45,096 bases of DNA from Fimbriimonadaceae bacterium. GTDB lineage: Bacteria; Armatimonadota; Fimbriimonadia; Fimbriimonadales; Fimbriimonadaceae. Shown here piece by piece: positions 17,237-26,960 of this stretch (its first letter is position 1; every line of letters starts with the position of its first letter). A program made the translations under genes and the position numbers. The stretch covers positions 1 through 45,096 of the forward strand of contig JAIBBE010000103.1 of the NCBI GenBank assembly GCA_019694835.1, written 5' to 3'. The notes under the pieces were generated by a model, which saw only the letters and a program-made list of their open reading frames with translations, was not told the DNA's origin and did not search any database.

Positions 17237-18039
17237 CCATTCGCCTCCTTGGCACCGGCGCCGCAGACGGCATTCCCGCTCTCTACTCAGACAGCGAGGT
17301 GAGCCGCTATGCGCGGGAGCACGGGGGCAAGGATGTTCGAACCCGATCGGCCGCGCTCGTCGATGGGCACCTGAAACTCGATTTGCCGCCCGACACCCAT
17401 GCACAACTGATCCGCGACAAATTGGATGCGCGGGACTGGTCGGCGATTCTCTTCACGCATAGCCATGCCGATCACTTTGCGGTCGAGGAACTGCAATACG
17501 CCCTGATCCCTTTTAATCCATTCGAATATGCCGGTTTCGCGATTTTCGGCAATGCCGAAATCTGTCGCCGAATTCGGCATGCCTATCCCGACTGGCCCTT
17601 CGAACTTCACGAAACGCACAGCACCGTGCCTTTCGTGCATGCCGAGTACACGATCACGCCCATCCATGCTTATCATAAGCTGGAAGAGGATGCCCACAAC
17701 TTCATCATTCAAGATGGGCAGAAGACGTTGCTTTATGGCACGGATACCGGGATATGGGAAGAGAAAACCTGGGATTTCCTAAAGCAGTTTACGCTCGATG
17801 GTCTTGTCATTGAGTGCACCGATGGTTTCTGCGGTACAGACTACGATGGACACCTGGACATTCAGGAGTGCATCTCGGTGGTTGAGCGGCTGCGGTCGCA
17901 AGGAACGGTTGCCTCGCACACTGCAATTTTCACGACCCATCACGGACACAACGGCAAAGCAACTCATTCCCAACTCGAGGAGGCCCTGCTGCCGGTCGGA
18001 ATTCAGGTTGGCTTCGACGGGGTCGAGTTCACGATCTAG
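17233..18039 (+). CDS. Metallo-beta-lactamase-fold hydrolase (PhnP-like)
   Basis: This encodes 268 residues of the MBL fold. Metal-binding motifs are THSHADH (residues about 76-82), a histidine in PIHAYHKL, the Asp in YGTDTG and a late TTHHGHNG. The N-terminal GTGAADGIPAL resembles PhnP and related phosphodiesterases. The likely reaction is hydrolysis of a phosphodiester or ester by a two-metal centre; the substrate is not evident. It overlaps the DUF1015 gene by 4 bp, so the two products probably act together or are needed in matched amounts. Confidence 0.9.
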   Translation: MTIRLLGTGAADGIPALYSDSEVSRYAREHGGKDVRTRSAALVDGHLKLDLPPDTHAQLIRDKLDARDWSAILFTHSHADHFAVEELQYALIPFNPFEYAGFAIFGNAEICRRIRHAYPDWPFELHETHSTVPFVHAEYTITPIHAYHKLEEDAHNFIIQDGQKTLLYGTDTGIWEEKTWDFLKQFTLDGLVIECTDGFCGTDYDGHLDIQECISVVERLRSQGTVASHTAIFTTHHGHNGKATHSQLEEALLPVGIQVGFDGVEFTI

Positions 18040-18233
18040 GTCCCTGAATTACATCATCGAGATGGCGGACCATTGCACGCTGTAATGATGACTTCATCGT
18101 AAACAATCACCCTGCGGTAACTTGAGATCAACTCTCAACAAAATCTCAATTTTCGGGCTGATGATTTCACCTGGGTTCGCCGAAGGTCCCTGTTAGAGGC
18201 AGCGAAATCACGCTGCAAACAAGGACCAAAGTA

Positions 18234-19814
18234 ATGAGAATCGATGATTTCAACATTGACCAGGCCGAACGCGACCGACGAACACGGATGTACCGGATCT
18301 CAGAGAGTGACCGACAGCTGATTCGCCAGCTGAAGCCAATTCTCGAACCCAAGATGTCGCAAATTGTGGATGCGTTCTATGGTCACCTCGCCAACTTCCC
18401 GGAAGCTCTTTCCGTGATCACGAATGCGGGAAGCACGGTCGAGCAGTTGAAGAAGACCAACCCAATGTACTTTGCCGAGATGTTTCGCGGCGAGTTCGAT
18501 GCGCAGTATTACGAAAGCCGCCTCAAGGTTGGGCAAATTCATGCGCGAATCGGCTTGACGCCGGTTTGGTTCTTCGCAGCGATGAGCACGTACTACGACA
18601 CGATCGTACCGCTCATCATTAGTGCGAACAAATTCTCGCCAGGCAAGGCCGCCAAGATGCTGAGCGCCTTCCAGAAGGCGTTCAACCTCGATCAGGAGAT
18701 CATCATGGAAGCCTACATTGAGTACGGCTTCATCGCGCCGATCCGCGAAGTGAACAAGGAAATCGTCGCCGTGTCCGCTTCGGTATCCGACAATTGCGCT
18801 CAACTCAAGGCAGCCGCCGAAGAATCCGGTCGTGCGACCAACGAAGTGGCCCATGTCGTCGAGCAATTGGCCCATGCGGGCACGACGCAGGCAGAAGCGG
18901 CCCGTAGGGCTTCCGAATCGACCAGCAGCCTCGCTGCCGCCAGCAAGAAGATGACGGCAGGCGCCGCCAACCAAACGAAAGCCCTTACTTCCGCTGACAC
19001 CGTTATTCGAGAGGTCCAAGGAAAGATCGGGCAGATCGACGAGCAGGCGGCGGTTTGGGAAGAAATCCGAGATCGGATCGAGGCCATCGAGCGACTCAAA
19101 GAAACCGTCCAGCTAACGGCCAAGCGCGTGGAAGAAATGAACGAGCGGTCGGACCAGATCGGTCGCATTGTCAAGACCATCGACGACATCGCGGCCCAAA
19201 CCAACCTCCTCGCCCTCAATGCGGCGATCGAAGCGGCTCGCGCCGGTGAGCAGGGCCGTGGCTTCGCGGTTGTTGCCGAGGAAGTTCGAAAACTCGCCGA
19301 AGACAGCAGCGGAGCAACGAAAGAAATCGCCAGTCTCATCGGCGCAATCCAACTCGGCAGCCAGGAGATGAGTTCAGCGATGAGCAAAACGCTGGAAGAC
19401 GTGACCGGCGCCGCCGAAGTCACCCTTCAGGCAGCAGGCGTTCTTGAAGCGATTGCCAATCACGCCAGTGAGACGGCAAAGCTCAATACCGAACTCACAA
19501 CGGCGATGACCGACGTCGACACGGTTGCGAAGGACAACACCCAGATTCTCGTCGCCATCGACGGCGAAATCGCGGAGACCAGTGCGTCGATCGAGAACAT
19601 CGCCGCCATCACCGAGGAGAACAGCGCAGCCAGTGAAGAAGTCGCCGCCAGTACCGAAGAAATGAGCGCCCAAGTCGAAGAACTCGTCGCTGGCATCAGC
19701 GAGATTGACAACCAAATCTCGCAGCTGGCGATCATTGCTCGAAAGGCGGAGGAAGCCGTCGATGCGGGCAGGTCCGGCAAGTCTGCCAAACCCGACTTGA
19801 GGGTTGCCGCTTAA
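18234..19814 (+). CDS. hemAT: Globin-coupled methyl-accepting chemoreceptor (HemAT type)
   Basis: This soluble oxygen sensor has 526 residues and no membrane segment. Residues about 20-175 form a sensor globin domain with the proximal haem ligand His103 in [15 protein letters not shown], as in HemAT. Residues about 180-510 form the long coiled coil of a chemoreceptor, with the conserved tip around residues 320-360 ([20 protein letters not shown], then [14 protein letters not shown]), which contacts CheA and CheW. It likely mediates aerotaxis or oxygen-linked signalling. No che genes are in the window. The ribosome site is AAGGA 8 nt before ATG, and a small GCAGCG/CGCTGC hairpin lies just upstream. 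Confidence 0.95.
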   Translation: MRIDDFNIDQAERDRRTRMYRISESDRQLIRQLKPILEPKMSQIVDAFYGHLANFPEALSVITNAGSTVEQLKKTNPMYFAEMFRGEFDAQYYESRLKVGQIHARIGLTPVWFFAAMSTYYDTIVPLIISANKFSPGKAAKMLSAFQKAFNLDQEIIMEAYIEYGFIAPIREVNKEIVAVSASVSDNCAQLKAAAEESGRATNEVAHVVEQLAHAGTTQAEAARRASESTSSLAAASKKMTAGAANQTKALTSADTVIREVQGKIGQIDEQAAVWEEIRDRIEAIERLKETVQLTAKRVEEMNERSDQIGRIVKTIDDIAAQTNLLALNAAIEAARAGEQGRGFAVVAEEVRKLAEDSSGATKEIASLIGAIQLGSQEMSSAMSKTLEDVTGAAEVTLQAAGVLEAIANHASETAKLNTELTTAMTDVDTVAKDNTQILVAIDGEIAETSASIENIAAITEENSAASEEVAASTEEMSAQVEELVAGISEIDNQISQLAIIARKAEEAVDAGRSGKSAKPDLRVAA

Positions 19815-19835
19815 CCCATCGCGCAGCACTCAGCG

Positions 19836-19870
19836 ACACCCGTCCGGGATCGTTCCCGGCGGGTGTTTTG
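19836..19870 (+). terminator. Intrinsic terminator after the chemoreceptor gene
   Basis: ACACCCG-t-CCGGGA pairs with TCCCGG-CGGGTGT around a 4-nt loop and is followed by TTTTG. It is 21 nt after the stop codon. Confidence 0.85.
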
Positions 19871-19928
19871 CGTAGGTCTTGGAGGTTTTGGCTGTGAATT
19901 TGGGCTATTCTCTGGAGTAGGAAGTACC

Positions 19929-20825
19929 ATGGGTCCCTGTACTCGATGCGGCACACCGGTGCCGAGCGGAGCGAAGTTCTGTATGAACTGTGGCCAGCCT
20001 GCGCCCGTGACGGCTCCTGCCGCGGGAAGTTCTGTTCCGATGGCATGGCCTCAAACGAAGAGCAACGCCGGTGTGTGGTGGGCCATTGGCAGTGTTTTGG
20101 TGATCGCGGCCGTCGTTTTTGGACTCGGTGCGGTCGGCATTCTGAGGCTGCGTGGGGCGGACAAGTCCGGACCGATGCTAGTCCAGACCGGGCCTGAGCA
20201 AGGAAAGATTCTGGCTCGCAAAGCCGAAGACCCACCACCGGTGTTGCAGCGGCACCAAGATGATCCCATCCGCATGCCGGACGACGTACGGGCGTGGCTG
20301 GAGCACCTGGAGCGGATCGAACGGGCCAAGCAAGAACTGCAGCGCGATCAGATGGACGACCTCATGATCAGCATGCGTTCCATCGATCAGTTGGTGGCCG
20401 GGTTTGCGACAGAGGGACTCATGGACCCGGACGCTCCCGACAATCCGACCGCCGGCGTGAATGACTTCCTGCCAATCGAAAAGATGACCGCAGACTGGAA
20501 GGAACTGCGGCGAAAGTTCAACCAGGAAGGTCCGCCGTGTCCCGAAGAATGTAAGCCTCTGCGAGACGAATACGACACCGCTTTGGCCCAGGTCCCGGGC
20601 GTGTTAAGCGATATCAACGCTATCGCGGGCGACCTCTTCGATCCAGCCAAGAAGGAAAAGATCAAGGATCTTCGCGAAGTTCAGAAAAGCCATCGGGATT
20701 ACATTGACAAGCCCCTTACGAAGAGTGATCGGCTCGTCGGAGAGATCTGCGACCGCTATGATACGAAGAAGTGGTTTGACATCAAGGTCGATAGCGGCGG
20801 AATCATGGGAATGCCAGGCTTCTGA
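19929..20825 (+). CDS. Zinc-ribbon membrane protein of unknown function
   Basis: This encodes 298 residues from ATG 19929 with AGGAAG upstream. The N-terminus is a zinc ribbon with Cys4, Cys7, Cys18 and Cys21 (CTRC ... CMNC). A Pro/Ala linker leads to one transmembrane segment at about 50-72. The rest (about 75-298) is a charged helical region that should lie outside the cytoplasm. This zinc_ribbon_2 plus single-TM layout is common in bacterial proteins of unknown role. I recognise no domain in the C-terminal part. Confidence 0.8.
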   Translation: MGPCTRCGTPVPSGAKFCMNCGQPAPVTAPAAGSSVPMAWPQTKSNAGVWWAIGSVLVIAAVVFGLGAVGILRLRGADKSGPMLVQTGPEQGKILARKAEDPPPVLQRHQDDPIRMPDDVRAWLEHLERIERAKQELQRDQMDDLMISMRSIDQLVAGFATEGLMDPDAPDNPTAGVNDFLPIEKMTADWKELRRKFNQEGPPCPEECKPLRDEYDTALAQVPGVLSDINAIAGDLFDPAKKEKIKDLREVQKSHRDYIDKPLTKSDRLVGEICDRYDTKKWFDIKVDSGGIMGMPGF

Positions 20826-20918
20826 AGGCTCCAACGCTTCACTCCGATGGGCCGAGTGGTCAAGTAATTATCGGTCCTGATGGGGTTCGTCACTCGTACG
20901 AAAGAGATGAGCTTAGCG

Positions 20919-21019
20919 GGTGGCCGGGGTGATGAAACTGTGCACCCCGGTTCGGTCACGCAATGACTGAATTCCGCAGTTGGCAATACCGGATGCACAA
21001 TTTCATCACCCCGGCCACC
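20919..21019. repeat. REP-like palindrome A, inverted pair
   Basis: Two copies of the palindrome at 348-380 face each other here, at 20919-20948 and 20991-21019. They match over about 26 of 30 positions as complements and are separated by 42 nt. Each is itself a CCGGGGTG/CACCCCGG hairpin, the second with one mismatch. The 20826-21085 gap between convergent genes contains no other feature. Confidence 0.8.
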
Positions 21020-21085
21020 TGACCCGGTTTCATTCCTAAGCGAGCGCGCTTGTATTTGCTTGACTCAGGATGAGGTCCAATGCAC

Positions 21086-22075
21086 CTACATCTGCATCGC
21101 GATGTCATGCATGATTGCGCCCCAGTCGGCCGGTATTCCAATTCCGTTTTGACCCTGAGCGAGGTCGGCAAAGGCCCGTATCTCTCGTTGCCGAGTAGCT
21201 TCGTCGCCTCGACCTTCCGCGAAATCGGCGTAGAGCAGTTTAGCCAATAACGCTTTCCTCAACTCTGGATTCGGGACGTTCTCGTTAACCAACACGCGCA
21301 ACCCATCCGTCGAGAAGATATAGGTGGGATTCCCATCCAGCGCGCTAAAAGGCACCGGTGGTGGCAGGAGGAAACTCTCTTGACCAGCACCAAAGCGATA
21401 GTGAAGCGCCATCGTACGCATCACCCGATCTGCAAATTCTTCTAATCCGGGTGCGACATCGGGGCGATGCTGAAGTTCGACATATGAAATCGCCGCATCA
21501 TGGTTCCTGTCCCAGCCGCCCACAACGGTATCGAAAGCCTCCCGTGAGCGAATGAAACCCGGCACGTTGGCGCGTCCGACGCCGAGATTCATGACATCGA
21601 AAATCGAGCGGGCAGCATCGAGCGTCATAGCCGCGTTCGCCGCACGCCGCGCGTTTGCAGCAGTGAGGAGTTGATTGGTCGTTGTGCAGTCTAGGACCAC
21701 CACATTTTTCATAACGCAGTACCACGTGCCCGCCGTCAAACCGGGTGCCGCTGGCGATGCGGTAATGCGGAAGTCCGCCTCCGGACCACCTCCAAAAAGC
21801 TCCAGGCTAAAGTTGTAGCCATCTTCTTGACCGTCAGCCCAAGGATTGGCGTCGATCGGCAAATCGCCAAGCGAGTGCGCAAAAGAGCCCGTTTGGCTTC
21901 GAAATGCGTTCATGGCATTGCCGAGCCGGACGAGCGCCGTCTGAGCGGCCGATCGGGCCGCCGCCTCGCGGACCTTCTGCACCGCGGGGAGAAGTAGGCC
22001 AATGAGAATCGCGATGATCGCGATGACCACGAGCAATTCGATGAGTGTAAATGCTTTCCGTCTGGTCTGGGACAT
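21086..22075 (-). CDS. Type II secretion/type IV pseudopilin-like protein with EF-hand-like loop
   Basis: This encodes 329 residues from ATG 22075, with GGAGG 8 nt upstream. The N-terminus is a prepilin signal and methylation motif: [17 protein letters not shown] and then [16 protein letters not shown]. The prepilin peptidase would cut before Phe, and the hydrophobic helix anchors the protein. The rest (about 45-329) is not the common DUF1559 domain. It contains an EF-hand-like calcium loop, [12 protein letters not shown] (residues 189-200). Its size is large for a minor pseudopilin. The ATPase at 13195-14967 could serve it, but no link is shown. Confidence 0.87.
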   Translation of the reverse strand: MSQTRRKAFTLIELLVVIAIIAILIGLLLPAVQKVREAAARSAAQTALVRLGNAMNAFRSQTGSFAHSLGDLPIDANPWADGQEDGYNFSLELFGGGPEADFRITASPAAPGLTAGTWYCVMKNVVVLDCTTTNQLLTAANARRAANAAMTLDAARSIFDVMNLGVGRANVPGFIRSREAFDTVVGGWDRNHDAAISYVELQHRPDVAPGLEEFADRVMRTMALHYRFGAGQESFLLPPPVPFSALDGNPTYIFSTDGLRVLVNENVPNPELRKALLAKLLYADFAEGRGDEATRQREIRAFADLAQGQNGIGIPADWGAIMHDIAMQM

Positions 22076-22182
22076 GTTGTCCACCTCCAAGTATTAAGCC
22101 CTCGTATCCGTGAGAATACTGGGCCACCCAAGGCGGATAGAACCCTCTTTCGACCCCTGACTTTAGACAGGAGAAGTCAGAT

Positions 22183-23337
22183 CTAGCCGGTTTGCCAACT
22201 CTTCCAATAGTTGGGGTCTTCGATTTTCAGAGCGGCCTCCGTCAGCTTCAGAGGATGGAAGGTATCGAGCATCACGGCGAGTTCTTCAGTTTTGGTAGCT
22301 CCTATCGATGCCTCAACGGCCCCGGGCTGTGGGCCGTGGGGAATTCCCAAGGGGTGAAGCGTAATCGAACCCTCTTGGATGCCCTTTCGCGAACCAAATT
22401 TGTCATTGCAGTAATACAAGACTTCATCGGAATCGACATTCGAGTGGTTGTAGGGAATCACAATCGCATGTGGGTGGAAGTCGAGAACACGCGGACAGAA
22501 GGAGCAAATCACGAAGTTATGGCCTTCGAAGGTCTGATGGATCGGAGGAGGCATGTGGAGTTTCCCGACAATGGGACAGAAATCGTGGATGTTAAAGGCG
22601 TATGGATAGACATAACCATCCCATCCCACGACGTCGCAGGGATTGAAACGGTAGGTGTAACGGGTCAGCCGATGCCGTGCTTTCACATCCACGAAGAACT
22701 CACCCTTCTCGTCGTGGGTGTTCAGCACTGAAGGCGGCCTGAAGTCACGTTCGTGATACGGAGCGTGCTCCTGCATCTGCCCGTAGTGGTTGCGGTAACG
22801 TCGTGGCGTCTCGACCGGTCCGTGACTCTCAATGGTGAGGAGCCTGACGGGAAGGTTCTCGAAGACGATCTTCCAGATCGTCCCGCGCGGAATGACCAGG
22901 TAATCCCCAGGGTGAAACGGAATGTCGCCAAACATGGTTTCCAGCGTTCCGCTTCCGTCGTGAACAAAGAGGATTTCATCTCCCTCCGCGTTCTTGAAGT
23001 AGTGCGGCATCTGCTCGGCGACGAGACCCTGAAACCAGATGACGTCACTGTTGCCCATCAGAGGCACGCGGCCCGTGACGGCGTTTCCATGCGGCTTCAT
23101 CTGGCCCGTAATCAGGTGACGATGGCGCAGTGGCTCATCTTCCAGGAACTTGACCGAAACGTCGCCGAGGTCTTCCCAAGCTTGAACCTCGGTTGGCAGG
23201 TTCAAGTGGTAGAGAAGGGCCATCGGGCCGGAGAACCCAATGGTGGAAAAGAGCTGTTCGGGATATAGGCTGCCATCGGGACGGCGGAACTGCGTGTGTC
23301 GGTAGCGCGGCACTTCACCAAGGCATACGTAGCGCAT
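22183..23337 (-). CDS. hmgA: Homogentisate 1,2-dioxygenase (short bacterial type)
   Basis: The enzyme opens the ring of homogentisate with O2 to give maleylacetoacetate in tyrosine and phenylalanine breakdown. It has 384 residues, a cupin fold, and the expected iron-site blocks: PYNHSNVDSDEVLYY with a His and acidic ligand, and ITLHPLGIPHGPQPG with the remaining histidines. Early blocks YKHLN-like and FHPGDYLVIPRGT match cupin strands. No other homogentisate-pathway genes are near, so the exact substrate within the family rests on homology. The length is shorter than the human-type enzyme, as is usual for this bacterial group. Confidence 0.88.
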   Translation of the reverse strand: MRYVCLGEVPRYRHTQFRRPDGSLYPEQLFSTIGFSGPMALLYHLNLPTEVQAWEDLGDVSVKFLEDEPLRHRHLITGQMKPHGNAVTGRVPLMGNSDVIWFQGLVAEQMPHYFKNAEGDEILFVHDGSGTLETMFGDIPFHPGDYLVIPRGTIWKIVFENLPVRLLTIESHGPVETPRRYRNHYGQMQEHAPYHERDFRPPSVLNTHDEKGEFFVDVKARHRLTRYTYRFNPCDVVGWDGYVYPYAFNIHDFCPIVGKLHMPPPIHQTFEGHNFVICSFCPRVLDFHPHAIVIPYNHSNVDSDEVLYYCNDKFGSRKGIQEGSITLHPLGIPHGPQPGAVEASIGATKTEELAVMLDTFHPLKLTEAALKIEDPNYWKSWQTG

Positions 23338-23381
23338 ACCTGGAGTTTACCGGCAGCCCCCAGGAGAGGGCTGATGGTGTT

Positions 23382-24539
23382 CTATCGTCGAAAATAGGGT
23401 CGCAACATGTCCGCCACCGCCAAGAGGATCGCATCGTCTTGGTCGTGGTCCCTGCCGATGAAGCTGCGGCCCTCGAGGTCCAATCGACCTGCGTTGACGT
23501 CAGCAATCCAGACCTTGAGTGTGACCGAGTCGCCGTAAAGATCGTCCACGACCACGAAAACGACATAGTCAACTCTCAAATCTTGTCCTAATCGGACGAG
23601 ATCACGTTCGCGAATGCTCCGAGGATTGCTGAGGTTCAAGTTCAGGTCGTCGATTTCTCGATTGATCGCCCGGCGACCGACAAGTTCACCTTTGCGGCCA
23701 CGGATGTAGTCTTCGATCGAGTTCTGCACGTCGCCTGTCCGCGCAAATAGAACTCCAGGAGAAGCCTGCACGGGGAGAATGGCAAACTCGGGAGCGCGTG
23801 ACGGACGGTCGCGATCACTGTCTCGGCCTCCTTTGTTCAAGTTGCTGTCGTCTCCGCTGACCCATCCGCCTTGGGTGAATTGGCCATACGTCCAAGTTGC
23901 CGACTGCTTGGCTTTACCATAACGAATGTCGAAGACGACCGGCGTACTGTCGCTTGGATTGCCCGGGACCGAATAAATCACATCGAATTGGCCGACATAC
24001 CGGGTGTATTGAGCGCTCCGACTCTCGTTCACGTACACGGTGTAGGGCTTCTGCTCTCGGACGCGAGTGCCGTCTGCTTTCACGGTTACTTCCCAGCGCC
24101 ACTCTGTCTTAGGCACACTAGCTGTATAGTTGTACGTATCCCGCTCCTGGTCAACTTCCATTCGGGTTTGGTAGGCGACGCTCAGCGGCTGACCTCCAAG
24201 GGTTACGCTGAAGTCCATGTCGTTCAAGGGCTGTGTTGAGGCGGCCTTCTCCACGCCGCCCATGCCGAGTCGCGGCATCATGACCAGCTTGACACGAAAG
24301 CCCATGTAGCCCTTTCGAATCGGCTGGTGCATCCAAACGAAGCTCACATCCTTATCATTGATGCGGCCGATGCCCTTGCGGCTCGCTCCGTTCAATTGAA
24401 CGTTGATCGTTCCATCGATGGGGTTGCTGGCATTGAGGCCCGAATAAGCATCCCGCCGTCCGTCGTCGTCGGTTAGGCGCTGAGCCGAGACGGGCATGAC
24501 CAAGCTGACGAAAATCCCAAGCAAGAAGAGTGCTCGCAT
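23382..24539 (-). CDS. Exported protein of unknown function
   Basis: This encodes 385 residues. The frame opens further upstream, but ATG 24539 gives a good signal peptide (MRALFLLGIFVSLVMPVSAQ) and avoids the divergent nitroreductase gene. The middle part is beta-rich. The C-terminal third (RDLVRLGQDLRVDYVVFVVV and later DDAILLAVADMLRPYF) recalls CsgG-like or TolB-N-like proteins in which a secreted domain computes from a name or parameter, but similarity is faint. The function is unknown. It likely lies in the periplasm. Confidence 0.75.
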   Translation of the reverse strand: MRALFLLGIFVSLVMPVSAQRLTDDDGRRDAYSGLNASNPIDGTINVQLNGASRKGIGRINDKDVSFVWMHQPIRKGYMGFRVKLVMMPRLGMGGVEKAASTQPLNDMDFSVTLGGQPLSVAYQTRMEVDQERDTYNYTASVPKTEWRWEVTVKADGTRVREQKPYTVYVNESRSAQYTRYVGQFDVIYSVPGNPSDSTPVVFDIRYGKAKQSATWTYGQFTQGGWVSGDDSNLNKGGRDSDRDRPSRAPEFAILPVQASPGVLFARTGDVQNSIEDYIRGRKGELVGRRAINREIDDLNLNLSNPRSIRERDLVRLGQDLRVDYVVFVVVDDLYGDSVTLKVWIADVNAGRLDLEGRSFIGRDHDQDDAILLAVADMLRPYFRR

Positions 24540-24569
24540 ACGGCTAGGATACACCTCTGGTAGCTTAGG

Positions 24570-25376
24570 ATGATGTTCGATGAGACTTATCGGGAGGCGT
24601 GGAATTTGCGATACGGAGCGGAGCCTCCCGAAAGCTGCCCGCCGATTGACCGATTTCTCACCCACCGGTCAGTACGCAAGTACAGTGGGAAGCCCATTGA
24701 CGAGGCCACGATGAGCGGATTGTTCGCAGCCGCCCAAAGCGCGGCGACAAGCAGTAATCTACAACTTTGGACCGCTATTTCTGTCCAAAACCCAGAGCGA
24801 CGAGAGTCGATCGCGAAACTCTGCGACGACCAGCGGCAAATCCGTGACGCGGCGTGGTTCCTCGCCTTCGTCGCGGATCACTATCGTCTGAAGCAAGCGG
24901 CGCATCGGGTCGGCGAGGCAGCAGAAGGCCTCGACTATCTGGAGTTCTTCGCCATGAGTCTCATCGATGTTGCCCTTGCGGCCGAGCGAATGGTCTGTGC
25001 CGCTGAAGCGCTCGGAATCGGAATTTGCTACATCGGAGCCCTACGAAATGATCCAAGGGGCGTCGCCGAATTGCTGGAGCTCCCCGAGAGCACCTTCGGC
25101 GTTTTCGGTTTGTGCCTTGGCTGGCCCGAGGAGGGCTCCCGGGCACAGATCAAGCCACGGCTTAGCCAAGCCGCCATTTGGCACCGTGAGCGGTATCAGC
25201 GAGAGGTTGCTACGAACGACTACGACGAACGGATGAGGGCGTTCTACGAATCTCAGAAGATGAAGGGTGACGTCACCTGGTCGATGCGAAGCGGACGACG
25301 GGTTGACGGGCACCACATGACTGGTCGGGAAGTTCTCAAGGCATGGATCGAAGGACAGGGCTTCGCTCTGAGGTGA
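24570..25376 (+). CDS. NADPH-dependent nitroreductase (NfsA/NfrA-like)
   Basis: This encodes 268 residues of the FMN-dependent nitroreductase family, which reduces nitroaromatics and quinones with NADPH. HRSVRKYSGKPID is the FMN-phosphate site near residues 31-43, AAQSAATSSNLQLW is a second FMN contact, and GIGICYIGALRNDP and FGLCLGWPEE are the C-terminal family blocks. The long C-terminal helical tail suits the NfsA group. It is cytosolic. It begins 30 bp from the divergent exported-protein gene, so their promoters overlap. Confidence 0.9.
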   Translation: MMFDETYREAWNLRYGAEPPESCPPIDRFLTHRSVRKYSGKPIDEATMSGLFAAAQSAATSSNLQLWTAISVQNPERRESIAKLCDDQRQIRDAAWFLAFVADHYRLKQAAHRVGEAAEGLDYLEFFAMSLIDVALAAERMVCAAEALGIGICYIGALRNDPRGVAELLELPESTFGVFGLCLGWPEEGSRAQIKPRLSQAAIWHRERYQREVATNDYDERMRAFYESQKMKGDVTWSMRSGRRVDGHHMTGREVLKAWIEGQGFALR

Positions 25377-25399
25377 CCCAACTCCTGGCGTACCAAACG

Positions 25400-26872
25400 C
25401 TAGTTGCCGACGGTGACCTTGTACGAGTAGCCGACCTTCTTGTTGGCGCGTGCAGGGATTTCGATGTTCCAAACGAGCACGGCCCGCGGATTGGCTTCGC
25501 GCAGACCCCGGGCAGGCTTGGTGATCTCCGGCGCGTCGTCGGTGGTTAGTACCTCGCCGGTCAGGGTTTTCGTGATGCGCATGTGGACGGCTTCGGCTTT
25601 GCGGTTGGAAATCGAGAGGGTGCCCTTGAGCGTGATCGTGGCGGATCGGGCACCGGGACTGTTCGGATCGCGCCAGACCCTCGAAACTTCCTCCTCTGAC
25701 GCCTCGGCACGAATCTCGAGTGCCTTCGTGATCTTGAGGAACGTCTCGGCACCCACGCTCGTGTACTTGATCAAGTCCTGCCCCAGCATTTCGCCGTTCT
25801 TGAACGTGGTTGCCGGCGCGGTCGTGAAGGGAATCGGGCTCGTGTTCTTGAATTTGAGCGTGTTCCAGACGTCGCCTGGTCCCTCGACAAGGCCACGGTA
25901 GTTCGTACCCTCGACGCTGTCCTCGATGTCCCACGTGTACACGTTCTCGTAAGAACTCTCTGCCGAAAATAGTACATAGGCACCACGTTCTCCGGTCTTG
26001 AGTGTAACAAATGACTGTTTGAACATAAACAGATCCTCGACCTGCGATGTCGGCACGTCCGGGGCAGCGAACATCGCGCCCGCGGCGTCCCGCCGATCCA
26101 TCAACTGGTTCTGCATCATCTGGCCACTCATCGCGGGGAGCCCGCCCGTGCCACCCAGCATGCCGACGAACTGGTCAACGCTCCATCCGCTGGTCAGGGG
26201 ATCGGGGGTACCGGCGTAGGGCACATTGGGAAATCCCGTAACCATCCGTGCCTCGACGTTGACAAGATCATCGAGGTCGTTGAGGATAGTTGCCTTGCCG
26301 GTGATGCGCAGCGTCCTAGGATCACTGACATCCACGGCATAGGAAGGAGCCCACGTCGCACCCCGCTCGAGGCTGACGATCACGACCTTGCCGGGCCGAT
26401 TCGTTTTGATCCGCAGGGCTCGGGAAGTCTGGGTCCGGTCCTTCTGGACCTGCAAGCCCGTTCCTTCGACACCGGTGATGAGGCCCTTGAGCAACGCGTT
26501 GATGGTGCCGCCGTTCTTGATCATGACGACCGAACCGGCCGCGGATACGAGCTCACCCGCCCAAACCTTTTCGTCCTGCCGCAAGGTGACTTGCTTGCCA
26601 ACATTCGCGGCCAGGAGTTCTTCGATGCTCTGGACACTCTCTTTGGACGCTGTCGTGACAGGCTCGTTGACAATCTCCTGGACGAGAACACCCTGCTGAC
26701 CCGCAATCCACAGAGTCCCCAAGGTGCTGGCAGGGATATTGCCTATGCGGGAGTCGGTCGTGGACAGTGTCGCTTCCCGTGTAACGACCGCAAACCCGTT
26801 CTTGAACAGAGCGATCGAAGTAATTTTGGGCTTCGGGACTTCGACCGACAGGGTGAGGGCCAAGATCGTCAT
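25400..26872 (-). CDS. DUF4139-type domain protein, function unknown
   Basis: This encodes 490 residues from ATG 26872, which has GAGG 7 nt upstream; ATG 26887 is five codons earlier. The ATWAPSYAVDV segment and the beta-rich region after it resemble the DUF4139 domain; the second half has NTSPIPFTTAPATTFKNGEM and a C-terminal Ig-like stretch. The short hydrophobic start (MTILALTLSVEV) could be part of a weak signal. The biochemical role of DUF4139 is not established. It follows rpmE2 on the same strand but is separated by a terminator. Confidence 0.8.
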   Translation of the reverse strand: MTILALTLSVEVPKPKITSIALFKNGFAVVTREATLSTTDSRIGNIPASTLGTLWIAGQQGVLVQEIVNEPVTTASKESVQSIEELLAANVGKQVTLRQDEKVWAGELVSAAGSVVMIKNGGTINALLKGLITGVEGTGLQVQKDRTQTSRALRIKTNRPGKVVIVSLERGATWAPSYAVDVSDPRTLRITGKATILNDLDDLVNVEARMVTGFPNVPYAGTPDPLTSGWSVDQFVGMLGGTGGLPAMSGQMMQNQLMDRRDAAGAMFAAPDVPTSQVEDLFMFKQSFVTLKTGERGAYVLFSAESSYENVYTWDIEDSVEGTNYRGLVEGPGDVWNTLKFKNTSPIPFTTAPATTFKNGEMLGQDLIKYTSVGAETFLKITKALEIRAEASEEEVSRVWRDPNSPGARSATITLKGTLSISNRKAEAVHMRITKTLTGEVLTTDDAPEITKPARGLREANPRAVLVWNIEIPARANKKVGYSYKVTVGN

Positions 26873-26918
26873 GAACATGCCTCGCATGTTATCCGATCAG
26901 CCCGTTGACCCAGCGAAA

Positions 26919-26944
26919 AGCCCCCACCGATTCGTGTGGGGGCT
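26919..26944 (-). terminator. Intrinsic terminator after rpmE2
   Basis: AGCCCCCAC and GTGGGGGCT form a perfect 9-bp stem with an 8-nt loop. Read on the minus strand it is followed by TTTTC, directly downstream of the L31 gene. Confidence 0.88.
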
Positions 26945-26960
26945 CTGAATGGAGGCAGAC

